Both the position numbers and the translations under genes were made by a program. From contig JAUHZY010000001.1 of assembly GCA_030425825.1 (NCBI GenBank), positions 1,088,834-1,152,833 on the forward strand: a stretch of 64,000 nucleotides of DNA, written 5' to 3'. The DNA is from Alphaproteobacteria bacterium. GTDB taxonomy: Bacteria > Pseudomonadota > Alphaproteobacteria > JAUHZY01. This document shows positions 16,005-24,042 of this stretch, piece by piece (position 1 is the stretch's first letter; each line of letters opens with the position of its first letter). The notes beneath the pieces are model-generated. The model was not told the origin of the DNA, did no database searches, and saw nothing but the letters and a program-made list of their open reading frames with translations.

Positions 16005-16951
16005 GCAGCAACCTCCAGCTCGCCAAGGTATTTTTCAGCCTCCAACGCAGCCATACAGCCCATCCCCGCAGCCGTTACAGCCTGGCGGTATGTATGGTCT
16101 GTTACATCACCTGCAGCAAAAACACCTGGAATATTGGTCTTGGTGCTGTCTGGTGCTGAAATAATATAACCTGTGTCTTCCATTTCTACCTTGCCTTGAA
16201 AGATTTCTGTCGCAGGCTTATGACCAATTGCAATGAAAACGCCATCAACATCAACCAACATTTCTTCACTTGTCTTTGTGCTTTTCAAACACATGCCTGT
16301 CACAGCTTTGGGATTATCTTTTCCGATGATTTCTTCCAATTCATGATCCCAGATGACAGTTACTTTTGGATGCTGCAATAAACGGTCTTGCAAAATCTTC
16401 TCTGCACGCAAAGCATCACGACGATGAACCAGAACAACTTCTGAAGCATGATTGGTCATATACAGCGCTTCTTCCACAGCAGTATTCCCACCACCGATCA
16501 CAGCAACTTTCTGATTACGGAAGAAAAAACCATCACATGTCGCACAAGCCGACACACCAAACCCCATATACTCTTCTTCAGATGCAAGACCAAGCCACTT
16601 GGCTTGCGCACCCGTCGCAATAACAACGCTGTCGGCTGTATATAAAGTGCCACCATCGCCTTTGCATTCAAAAGGGGTTTTTGTAAAATCAACATCAATA
16701 ATCATATCTTCAATAATTTCTGTGCCAACATGTTCAGCCTGCCCACGCATTTGTTCCATCAACCATGGGCCTTGGATGACATCTGCAAACCCTGGATAAT
16801 TCTCAACATCTGTCGTGATTGTTAATTGTCCGCCTGGCTGATACCCCGCCACCATTAAAGGGTTTAAGTTGGCGCGTGCTGCATAGATTGCCGCCGTATA
16901 TCCCGCAGGGCCAGAGCCGATAATCAGCACTTTTGTATGTTTTGTTGTCAT
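16001..16951 (-). CDS. trxB: thioredoxin reductase
   Basis: NADPH-dependent flavoprotein of 316 residues. The FAD-binding GSGPAGYTAAIYAARA begins at residue 12. The redox pair is Cys136-Ala-Thr-Cys139 in SACATCDGFFF, and VIGGGNTAVEEALYMTNHA binds NADPH. The FAD-binding close GVFAAGDVTDHTYRQAVTAAG is also present. AAGGA precedes the ATG at 16951. It leads the haem gene cluster. Confidence 0.97.
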   Translation of the reverse strand: MTTKHTKVLIIGSGPAGYTAAIYAARANLNPLMVAGYQPGGQLTITTDVENYPGFADVIQGPWLMEQMRGQAEHVGTEIIEDMIIDVDFTKTPFECKGDGGTLYTADSVVIATGAQAKWLGLASEEEYMGFGVSACATCDGFFFRNQKVAVIGGGNTAVEEALYMTNHASEVVLVHRRDALRAEKILQDRLLQHPKVTVIWDHELEEIIGKDNPKAVTGMCLKSTKTSEEMLVDVDGVFIAIGHKPATEIFQGKVEMEDTGYIISAPDSTKTNIPGVFAAGDVTDHTYRQAVTAAGMGCMAALEAEKYLGELEVAA

Positions 16952-17055
16952 TGTTATCTATTCCTTGAATTTTTGGTCCATATAGTTTGAACCCAAATAA
17001 TGCTTTTTTCAAGCTTTTAGTATGCCACCCCCTCTACAAAAACAATATGTAGCGG

Positions 17056-17084
17056 TTGAGGAGAAACAATACTTATGATATAAT
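17056..17084 (+). promoter_or_regulatory. sigma70-type promoter of the acidic protein gene
   Basis: TTGAGG (17056-17061) and a perfect TATAAT (17079-17084) are separated by 17 bases. The transcript should start near 17091, about 40 bases before the ATG at 17132. Confidence 0.75.
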
Positions 17085-17131
17085 GATAGGTGAGCAAAAC
17101 GCTTATGGAAGACGAGGTTAGGAGATAAAAA

Positions 17132-18373
17132 ATGGCTCAGGAAACGTCAAAAGATGCCTTAAATGGCGCGGAAGATGAACCACCATCTACGGTAGACAAT
17201 CAGCTTGATGAAGCAAAAAAGTCTATTGGTCGCGGTGATGACGAAACACTTACAAGCTATGACCAAGTCGAAGATCTTATCAAAAAAGAAATTGAAGCCG
17301 CCCCCTTATCGGATGTGATCGGCAACGCATCTGGCGTGATGGGAACACTGATCAGTAAATTCCCACAATTTGCCCAACAAATCCAAGAAACAGTCACTGT
17401 CTTTCGCAACAAAGCTTTAAAAGATGTTGAAATTGACAACAAAGAAGCCGCCCAAAAACTTGCAAACATGGAAAAAGCTGCCACCGCCGCAGGTGACAGA
17501 TACACCAACAGCGGATATAAAGACGATGCTGCAATGCATGCAAAACACAGCATTAACGGCTATAAAGGTGGCAACACAAGCACAGACTTTTCAAGCACAG
17601 AGGCCACACCAACAGCCACTGCTGCTCCGGCGCCATCCTACAACGCCGCACCCAGCACGACATACATCCAATCCGACAGCATCCAAGAAGGTATGGAGAG
17701 TGGTCACAATAATGGTGGCGATATTCGTTTTAAAGAAAATGGTAAAGATCAAAAAACAAAAGAAAGTACGTCTTTTTTAAGCGAGCTAGAAGAGGCCACC
17801 GGCGAAAAAGATCAAGCGGATGAAAAAGGAGTTGAAGCAACACAGGATGCTGAAAAAACACAACCAGCAGAAGAAAACTCTGTTGAAAAACCGCTGACAA
17901 TTGACCCTGTGAAGGTTCAGGAAACAGACCCTGCTCGCATAGAAGCCCTTGAAAAACAAGAAACTATCAAGGACGAGATCAAGCCGGAAGACACGAGCAC
18001 TGGATCTGAAGAACCTGAAAGTGAGGCGGAGAAGAAAGTTGCCTCTGTTCAGCAAAGCACGCCTGGCATCACACAGAACAATTCTGAAAACAAAGAGAAA
18101 AAAGGCCTTGGAAAATTTCTTAGCAAGGTTTTCGGTAAAAAGGATCGCGCCGAAAATGACGAAACCACAAAAGACTTGGACGCTACATCGGGTGAAAATA
18201 AAGAAGCCGAAGAGATCGCGCCAGAAAAAGAAGAAATTGGTGGCCAATCATTGGCAAACCATTTCAGCCTGACCGCACAAAAAAACCAAGAACAGAGTTT
18301 TGAGGTACCCAAAATGGATGACAACATCATCCAAAATATGCAAACAAATGAAATGCAAGCATTCAAAGAGTGA
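17132..18373 (+). CDS. acidic low-complexity protein, function unknown
   Basis: Not recognised. A 413-residue protein with no signal peptide and no membrane segment. Residues 45-120 form a helical part with SDVIGNASGVMGTLISKFPQ and a following helix. The rest is low-complexity and very rich in Glu, Lys, Thr, Ala and Asn, probably disordered. A basic patch (KGLGKFLSKVFGKKDRAE, about residues 327-344) could be an amphipathic helix that touches membrane. TAGGAG lies before the ATG, and a strong promoter (17056-17084) stands upstream. It runs toward the tandem lipoprotein genes on the other strand, with a gap of five bases. Such composition is seen in secreted effectors and in scaffold proteins, but there is no direct evidence for either. 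Confidence 0.7.
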   Translation: MAQETSKDALNGAEDEPPSTVDNQLDEAKKSIGRGDDETLTSYDQVEDLIKKEIEAAPLSDVIGNASGVMGTLISKFPQFAQQIQETVTVFRNKALKDVEIDNKEAAQKLANMEKAATAAGDRYTNSGYKDDAAMHAKHSINGYKGGNTSTDFSSTEATPTATAAPAPSYNAAPSTTYIQSDSIQEGMESGHNNGGDIRFKENGKDQKTKESTSFLSELEEATGEKDQADEKGVEATQDAEKTQPAEENSVEKPLTIDPVKVQETDPARIEALEKQETIKDEIKPEDTSTGSEEPESEAEKKVASVQQSTPGITQNNSENKEKKGLGKFLSKVFGKKDRAENDETTKDLDATSGENKEAEEIAPEKEEIGGQSLANHFSLTAQKNQEQSFEVPKMDDNIIQNMQTNEMQAFKE

Positions 18374-18378
18374 TCGTG

Positions 18379-19623
18379 CTAGCGTAAAGCACCACCATTT
18401 GCGGACATCCCATTATTCCAATGAGTCGCCGTTGTATAGCCGTTACGTTCTGCTTCTTCTCTTAGCGCTTCCATTTTTGCAAAAGCACCATTCTGATCCG
18501 CACCAAAAAAGGTTACGATCGAAGACGTCACATTATCACCAAAAACAAACTTACCCTCTGTATAACGCCCGATTTCAGGGGACGTCTCAAGCGCAATCAA
18601 AACATCACCTGCTTTGTGGATAAGGTTCCCGGGACTAAACTCTGTACCATCTCTTCCCACATGCACGCCACCATCAAGGCCCGTATACTTTGCATCGCGG
18701 TTTTGATCATATACACCCAAAAAGGTCGCCGATCGAACAGCATCACGAACCTCTGTTTCTTCGCGTGTTTTATCACCAGAGGCCTTTGCTCTGTATGTAG
18801 AAGACTCCAGCTTTTTAAGAATTTTCGCAAATGCATCAGAAAAAACCTGGTCAAACTTATTGGCTGTACCATTAGAAAGGCGCTCTTGAGAACTATCATA
18901 TGCTTCCTGCAACAAAGACTGTGAAGCAGTAACATCAGTTACCCATTTTCCGTTCGAAGCTTTATCTGGCGCGTCCCAAACAACAAACTCAACATCATCC
19001 AAAGCCTTAAAACCCTCAACAGACTTCAACATATTGTCACCGTCATCATGGAGGTCAAAAACACCACGCTTCACAACATCTGCAACTTCTGTATTATCTT
19101 TGTGTTGAGTGTAATACGACATGTAAGTTTGGTTGGATTCAGACTTACCCTCATCATCCACACTAGAAACAGGGGACTCAATAAAATAAATGAACTTTTT
19201 TGAGGCCAAAGAAGGGTTCTGCCTAATCTGCTCTCCCGCATGCGCCGCAAGATTGTTATCATTCTCAATGTCATGATGACTGGCATAAAAGACAAACTGA
19301 AACTGCTCATGCACATCCGTGACGTTGTCAACCTCGTTAATGAAAACGTTCCCTGTGGTGTCTCTAGAAAATGTTACACTACCACTTTCACGAGGCAACA
19401 GTCCCTTATCACCATTATGCTTTAATGAAGGCGTTCTTCTGAAATGTGGCTTGGAATACTCCGGCGAACCCCAAGACATCTCTGTCTTGATATTTCTTTC
19501 CGTTGGCTCTGGACCCATGTCACTTTTGGGCACTAAAGATGTGCTTGGCTTGCTCTCGTCACAGGACGCAACGACAGACATGGTAAGAAAAAACAAAAAT
19601 GTGCGCCTAAAACTTTTTAACAT
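18379..19623 (-). CDS. tandem-duplicated lipoprotein, copy A, function unknown
   Basis: A 414-residue protein with a lipoprotein signal peptide: basic start (MLKSFRR), hydrophobic core, lipobox VVASC with the lipidated Cys at about residue 21. The mature part begins with a low-complexity linker. The body has FQFVFYASHHDIENDNN followed by KFIYFIESPVS, and a C-terminal VTFFGADQNGAFAKMEALR. I do not recognise a family for certain. The H...IES pattern recalls ChaN/TraB/erythromycin-esterase-like folds (weak inference). The C-terminus is shorter than in copy B: after the shared SANGG it ends ALR. Copy B lies 88 bases upstream on the same strand, so the two may be cotranscribed. Confidence 0.8.
   Translation of the reverse strand: MLKSFRRTFLFFLTMSVVASCDESKPSTSLVPKSDMGPEPTERNIKTEMSWGSPEYSKPHFRRTPSLKHNGDKGLLPRESGSVTFSRDTTGNVFINEVDNVTDVHEQFQFVFYASHHDIENDNNLAAHAGEQIRQNPSLASKKFIYFIESPVSSVDDEGKSESNQTYMSYYTQHKDNTEVADVVKRGVFDLHDDGDNMLKSVEGFKALDDVEFVVWDAPDKASNGKWVTDVTASQSLLQEAYDSSQERLSNGTANKFDQVFSDAFAKILKKLESSTYRAKASGDKTREETEVRDAVRSATFLGVYDQNRDAKYTGLDGGVHVGRDGTEFSPGNLIHKAGDVLIALETSPEIGRYTEGKFVFGDNVTSSIVTFFGADQNGAFAKMEALREEAERNGYTTATHWNNGMSANGGALR
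18392..19522. repeat. direct repeat, copy A of the 1.13 kb duplication
   Basis: Matches 19764-20894 at a constant offset of 1372 bases with no net insertion or deletion. The first 503 bases (18392-18894) look identical between the copies. Two patches, about 19044-19167 and 19367-19400, differ strongly; the rest has only scattered single differences. The left edge lies 13 bases from the copy A stop end. Confidence 0.9.
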
Positions 19624-19711
19624 GTTTTATTCTAATGATTTTTAACAAACTCTAAAGATCTATCAACACAGAAGACTTCTCTTTTCCTTCAAAATCAAAA
19701 GGAATTGAAAT

Positions 19712-20992
19712 CTATTTATTAATAGCGGGCGCAGAAAATGACGTTGCCAGCTGTTGTGATATGCCACCATTTGCGGACATCCCATTATTCCAATGAGTCG
19801 CCGTTGTATAGCCGTTACGTTCTGCTTCTTCTCTTAGCGCTTCCATTTTTGCAAAAGCACCATTCTGATCCGCACCAAAAAAGGTTACGATCGAAGACGT
19901 CACATTATCACCAAAAACAAACTTACCCTCTGTATAACGCCCGATTTCAGGGGACGTCTCAAGCGCAATCAAAACATCACCTGCTTTGTGGATAAGGTTC
20001 CCGGGACTAAACTCTGTACCATCTCTTCCCACATGCACGCCACCATCAAGGCCCGTATACTTTGCATCGCGGTTTTGATCATATACACCCAAAAAGGTCG
20101 CCGATCGAACAGCATCACGAACCTCTGTTTCTTCGCGTGTTTTATCACCAGAGGCCTTTGCTCTGTATGTAGAAGACTCCAGCTTTTTAAGAATTTTCGC
20201 AAATGCATCAGAAAAAACCTGGTCAAACTTATTGGCTGTACCATTAGAAAGGCGCTCTTGAGAACTCTCATATGCTTCCTGCAACAAAGACTGTGAAGCA
20301 GTAACATCAGTTACCCATTTTCCGTTCGAAGCTTTATCTGGCGCGTCCCAAACAACAAACCCAACATCATCCAAAGCCTTAAAAGCCTCAACAGACTTCA
20401 ACATATTGTCACCGTCAGTATGAAAGTCAAAAACGGCTCTTTTCACAACATCAGCTACCTTGACATTATCTTTTTGTGCTGTGTAATACGACATATAAGT
20501 CTGCTTTGGGTCCACTGTACCATCAGCATTTGTTCTAGAAACAGGGGACTCAATAAAATAAATGAACTTTTTTGAGGCCAAAGAAGGGTTCTGCCGAATC
20601 TGCTCTCCCGCATGCGCCGCAAGATTGTTATCATTCTCAATGTCATGATGGCTGGCATAAAAGACGAACTGAAACTGCTCATGCACATCCGTGACGTTGT
20701 CAACCTCGTTAATGAAAACGTTCCCTGTGGTGTCTCTAGAACCTACTATGTTGTCACTCTCATTAAAGGCAAGACCCTTATCACCATTATGCTTTAATGA
20801 AGGCGTTCTTCTGAAATGTGGCTTGGAATACTCCGGCGAACCCCAAGACATCTCTGTCTTGACATTTCTTTCCGTTGGCTCTGGACCCATGTCATCTGTA
20901 AATGGAGGCGGGCCACCGCCGTCTTTGTTACACGATGCAAGGATTGACGTCGCCGTCAAAAAAAGTAAAGCATGTCTAAAACTTCTGAACAT
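19712..20992 (-). CDS. tandem-duplicated lipoprotein, copy B, function unknown
   Basis: A 426-residue paralogue of the protein at 18379-19623. Signal peptide with lipobox ILASC (Cys at about residue 21), then NKDGGGPPPF as linker. The body is almost the same as copy A, apart from two variable stretches: around GLAFNESDNIVG (copy A GLLPRESGSVTF) and around SRTNADGTVDPKQ (copy A SSVDDEGKSESNQ). The C-terminus goes on for 17 residues after the shared SANGG (ISQQLATSFSAPAINK plus neighbours), so copy B is likely the full-length form. It probably sits on the inner leaflet of the outer membrane or on the periplasmic side. Upstream lies a 399-base gap with a divergent gene beyond. Confidence 0.8.
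   Translation of the reverse strand: MFRSFRHALLFLTATSILASCNKDGGGPPPFTDDMGPEPTERNVKTEMSWGSPEYSKPHFRRTPSLKHNGDKGLAFNESDNIVGSRDTTGNVFINEVDNVTDVHEQFQFVFYASHHDIENDNNLAAHAGEQIRQNPSLASKKFIYFIESPVSRTNADGTVDPKQTYMSYYTAQKDNVKVADVVKRAVFDFHTDGDNMLKSVEAFKALDDVGFVVWDAPDKASNGKWVTDVTASQSLLQEAYESSQERLSNGTANKFDQVFSDAFAKILKKLESSTYRAKASGDKTREETEVRDAVRSATFLGVYDQNRDAKYTGLDGGVHVGRDGTEFSPGNLIHKAGDVLIALETSPEIGRYTEGKFVFGDNVTSSIVTFFGADQNGAFAKMEALREEAERNGYTTATHWNNGMSANGGISQQLATSFSAPAINK
19764..20894. repeat. direct repeat, copy B of the 1.13 kb duplication
   Basis: Partner of 18392-19522. The 5' signal-peptide regions and 3' ends of the two genes fall outside the repeat and differ, so the duplicated block lies inside the coding frames. 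Confidence 0.9.
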
Positions 20993-21391
20993 TACCTGAT
21001 ATCCCTCAAATTACTTCTTCGTCTTTAACAAATTTGTTATGAATTTCATAGACTAATATACCATAAAACACAAGCTCTACAAACAAAAAATAAATTACAT
21101 TTTGAAGGAAGCGACCACCCTGTGTTGCATAAATTTTAAGCACACAAAATCTTGTAGAAAATGTATATTTTTATCGCTATATAGCCAGCAAAGCCATCAA
21201 AACAAGGTAAACACAAAGTCTTATTTTGAGATAAATAATGTAATTTATCACTCAACATAAAGGTGCCGCATGGCGTTTTAATGCTTTTTTGGGGCGCTGT
21301 TTTTAAGATATTTTTCTACATCATCTGCACGCATTGATTTTTCGAAGGTTTTTTGCTATAATGGAAAGGAAATTTGAAAAGGAACGCATAA
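20993..21391. other. 399-base AT-rich intergenic region
   Basis: No gene is seen. It separates the lipoprotein operon (minus) from the TerB-like/amidase unit (plus) and must hold both promoters. The plus-strand promoter is clear at 21334-21362. A dyad GATAAAT/ATTTATC with a six-base loop lies at 21230-21249 and could be a regulator site. On the minus strand TATATT near 21060 could serve copy B, but its -35 box is poor. Confidence 0.5.
21334..21362 (+). promoter_or_regulatory. sigma70-type promoter of the TerB-like/amidase unit
   Basis: TTGATT (21334-21339) and a perfect TATAAT (21357-21362) separated by 17 bases; transcript start expected near 21369, with AAAAGGA before the ATG at 21392. Confidence 0.75.
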
Positions 21392-22198
21392 ATGGAAAGA
21401 GTCGCAATCGCAAACGATAATTCAGGCATCCAGAATTTGGAGCCTCAAAATCGTGACGTACCGCATTACGACCGTGCATTTGTTGAAAAAGCGCTTAATG
21501 ACTTTCGTTCTATCGCAGAGAAAGAAGGCCGCGAAGACATCACGACAGAATTAGACAACATAGACTTAGACCACCTAACAGCTGTTAACCTTGCAAAACT
21601 TGAAGGCATGTTCCATAGCCTTGCCGGTGACAACATTGTTGATCCAGGTGAGATTTCTAACCTTAAAAGCTATGGTCACAGGTTGGGGCTTGATTCATAC
21701 ACAGTTGACACATATGTCCAAGAGTTTTTGGGGAAAACAAATGTTGCCCTGGATGACAAAGCGAATCAAGATGCCGAAAATAATGGCGTGGGACCGCTGG
21801 AAGTTATTCTGACAGTTGATGCGTACAACGATTACATCATGTCTAAAGAAAAAGAAGAAATGGCCCCAAAACAAAGCGGGTTCTCGCTTGGCAAACTATG
21901 GGATGAGACGAAAAAACTAGCTTATGATCTTTATAAAAGTGCAAGCGATTACTTTGCAGGCGAAGAGGACGAGAAAGAAGCGGAAGACGCAAAGAAAGCA
22001 GCGAAAAAAGGAATGTTTACAAGCCAAACATATGGCTTGAACGAAGGAATCGAACAAGAACAAGCGCAAGCAGAAGCTGTTAAACAAGCCGCACAAAAAG
22101 AGACTGGAAAAACAACAGCATCGAACAATCCTGACAAAGAAAACAATGTTATTAATTTAGCAGCCCTGGTAAAAGGAAAAGGCTTTTCGAACAACTAA
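21392..22198 (+). CDS. TerB-like domain protein, function unknown (paralogue of 23082-24014)
   Basis: A 268-residue cytoplasmic-looking protein, not assigned to a named family. It begins MERVAIANDN. Residues 28-115 are helical and end with AGDNIVDPGEISNLKSYG, HRLGLDSYTVDTYVQEF, which recalls the TerB helical domain (a D...E segment followed by a helix with LGL). The C-terminal half is charged, Ala/Lys/Glu/Gln-rich, and ends in NNVINLAALVKGKGFSNN. The protein shares the IANDN start and the helical segment with the product of 23082-24014. It has a strong promoter and is 12 bases from the amidase gene, so the two form one unit. A link to cell-wall remodelling is suggested by this context only. 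Confidence 0.65.
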   Translation: MERVAIANDNSGIQNLEPQNRDVPHYDRAFVEKALNDFRSIAEKEGREDITTELDNIDLDHLTAVNLAKLEGMFHSLAGDNIVDPGEISNLKSYGHRLGLDSYTVDTYVQEFLGKTNVALDDKANQDAENNGVGPLEVILTVDAYNDYIMSKEKEEMAPKQSGFSLGKLWDETKKLAYDLYKSASDYFAGEEDEKEAEDAKKAAKKGMFTSQTYGLNEGIEQEQAQAEAVKQAAQKETGKTTASNNPDKENNVINLAALVKGKGFSNN

Positions 22199-22210
22199 GG
22201 CTTTTCTTTT

Positions 22211-22891
22211 ATGATCACGACATATCTTTCACCAAATTTTAATGATCGCCCTGACGGCATGCGTATTCAGCACCTTGTCTTGCATTACACAGGCATGAAA
22301 AGCTTTGAAGATGCGCGCGACAGATTATGTGATCCAGCAGCGCAGGTCAGCAGCCATTATATTATTGATGAGACAAGCGAGATCTATCAGCTTGTCCCTG
22401 ATGAAAAACGCGCATGGCATGCAGGCATCAGCCACTGGCGTGGTCAAGATAACATTAATGATAGCTCAATCGGGATTGAAATTGTCAATCCAGGACATGA
22501 GTTTGGCTATCGCCCCTTCCCTGCATCGCAAATAAAAAGTGTCATTTCCCTCAGCCAATCACTTATTCATACACACAAGATCCCTGCCGTAAATATTGTT
22601 GGGCACAGCGATATTGCACCAGGACGCAAACAAGATCCTGGTGAGCTTTTCCCCTGGAAGCTGTTAGCACAGGAAAAAATTGGGCTTTTTCCACAGCTCA
22701 CCACACAAGAAAACAGCATTGACAAGCCCGCAGCCTTTAAAATGCTTTCAGCAATCGGGTATCAAAATGAATGCGACAAAAGTACATGTACAGCATTCCA
22801 ATCACGGTTCTGCCCTACCGAGCTGTCACGCGGGATGACACTAAAGACCTATCAAACGATCAAAGCCGTGGCTGAATTGTTCAACAAATAG
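22211..22891 (+). CDS. N-acetylmuramoyl-L-alanine amidase, AmiD-like (Amidase_2)
   Basis: A 226-residue zinc amidase that cuts the bond between MurNAc and L-Ala of peptidoglycan or of its breakdown products. Zinc ligands: His25 (VLHYTGMKS), His132 (VGHSDIAPGRKQDPG) and Asp142, with Glu90 in SSIGIEIVNPGHE as a catalytic-site residue. The segment VSSHYIIDETSEIYQLVPDE is the standard core. A short helical C-terminal domain (about 165-226) resembles a peptidoglycan-binding domain. No signal peptide is seen, so it fits the cytoplasmic AmpD-like recycling role or export by other means. It follows a TerB-like gene by 12 bases. Confidence 0.9.
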   Translation: MITTYLSPNFNDRPDGMRIQHLVLHYTGMKSFEDARDRLCDPAAQVSSHYIIDETSEIYQLVPDEKRAWHAGISHWRGQDNINDSSIGIEIVNPGHEFGYRPFPASQIKSVISLSQSLIHTHKIPAVNIVGHSDIAPGRKQDPGELFPWKLLAQEKIGLFPQLTTQENSIDKPAAFKMLSAIGYQNECDKSTCTAFQSRFCPTELSRGMTLKTYQTIKAVAELFNK

Positions 22892-22959
22892 AAATCTCAC
22901 GGTGTAATTTTCAGCAAATCTTGTGGGCAACACAGCATACTAACACAATATGGACTGTG

Positions 22960-22988
22960 TTGCTTTTGCAACTTTTTTCAGGTATACT
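22960..22988 (+). promoter_or_regulatory. sigma70-type promoter of the second TerB-like gene
   Basis: TTGCTT (22960-22965) and TATACT (22983-22988) at 17-base spacing; the transcript should start near 22995. This places the upstream in-frame ATG at 22950 before the transcript start and supports the ATG at 23082. Confidence 0.7.
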
Positions 22989-23081
22989 AGCTTTAGGCAC
23001 ACAAGAAATAAAAAAGTGTTTGACTATATATCACAGGGGGAAAAGACCAAGATTCGGCAAACGAATAGAAAGGTTTTTCCG

Positions 23082-24014
23082 ATGCCAGAGAAAGAAGACA
23101 AAAAAAACGAAAACATCGCCAATGATAATAAAGGCATGAAGTCTTCCCCTGACCTTATCCAACATATTAAAGCATCACACAATTCAACAAACGAACTTCA
23201 TTTTAAGAAAAGAAAACGCGACCTCTTAGGAGGCCTCAACCTGGAAGAGGTTCTCATGCATGTCGATGACATCGCTATTGACGAAAAAGATAAGGCCTTC
23301 CTTCGTGAAGGCCTTAAATTTGTGTACAGCATTGCAGCTGAAGAAACAGAAATTAATGATGAAACTGCCTATATTCATGCAAAAGAAAAATTACGCCACG
23401 TGTATGCGCGCCTCATCAGCGATGACGTTTTTACAGAATCAAATCGTCATTTCATTTTCAATCTTGGTCACTCTATGAGGATGACTAATCATCAAATCTT
23501 TAACATCATCGGACAAAAACGAGCAACTTTTGAATCTTACGAACAAAAACGCCTATCAACCGGCAAAAAAAATAACATTTTAAGGCTTGCCTCACATATT
23601 ATTGACATTGTTCACTTTGCAAAAGCCTCAGAAATTAAAAAAACACGCTGGCAGAAATGGAAACAAAAAGTCAGAATCTTTGCAAAAAAATTCTACAGGA
23701 TTCTTAAAGAATCAGCACGCACAGTAAGGCACATTGCCAAATTCGCCTTAAGAACGCCACGTGAAATGCTAAAATGGGGCTTTGGAAAAGCGCACCGCTT
23801 TAAAAGAAGAGCGCGCGTTGCAGAGTATAAACTCTCTAAAAACATCGCATCAAACTTCAACACGAAACCTTTTCGTACAACAACACAAAAAACAAACAAT
23901 AAAGAAAAACAAACTCAGCCAACAAAAAAAGCTAGCTTAAAAACAAGCTCGCAAACAGACATGTTAAGAGCCTCTATTCAAATGAAACTCAACAACAAAC
24001 TCCAAAGAGGCTAG
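23082..24014 (+). CDS. basic TerB-like protein, function unknown (paralogue of 21392-22198)
   Basis: A 310-residue protein, not recognised by name. The ATG at 23082 has AAAGG eight bases upstream and lies after the predicted transcript start. It begins MPEKEDKKNENIANDN, with the same IANDN string as the gene at 21392. Residues 45-150 are helical: EEVLMHVDDIAIDEKDKAF, then SDDVFTESNRHFIFNLGHSM, aligned with the TerB-like part of its paralogue. The C-terminal half (about 190-310) is strongly basic with many Lys, Arg and Trp, ending in a Thr/Lys-rich tail; binding to nucleic acid or to acidic polymers is possible. No signal peptide or membrane segment was seen. Confidence 0.65.
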   Translation: MPEKEDKKNENIANDNKGMKSSPDLIQHIKASHNSTNELHFKKRKRDLLGGLNLEEVLMHVDDIAIDEKDKAFLREGLKFVYSIAAEETEINDETAYIHAKEKLRHVYARLISDDVFTESNRHFIFNLGHSMRMTNHQIFNIIGQKRATFESYEQKRLSTGKKNNILRLASHIIDIVHFAKASEIKKTRWQKWKQKVRIFAKKFYRILKESARTVRHIAKFALRTPREMLKWGFGKAHRFKRRARVAEYKLSKNIASNFNTKPFRTTTQKTNNKEKQTQPTKKASLKTSSQTDMLRASIQMKLNNKLQRG

Positions 24015-24042
24015 CCCTTAACTTATACAACCGATTAAACGC

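Noticed and set aside
18616-20296. Identical plus-strand frames of about 100 codons at 18616-18924 and 19988-20296
   Set aside because: They lie antisense inside the two lipoprotein repeats and are alike only because the DNA is duplicated; no ribosome site or family match.
22950-23081. N-terminal extension of the basic TerB-like protein from the ATG at 22950
   Set aside because: It runs through the promoter boxes and lacks a ribosome site; translation from 23082 has both.
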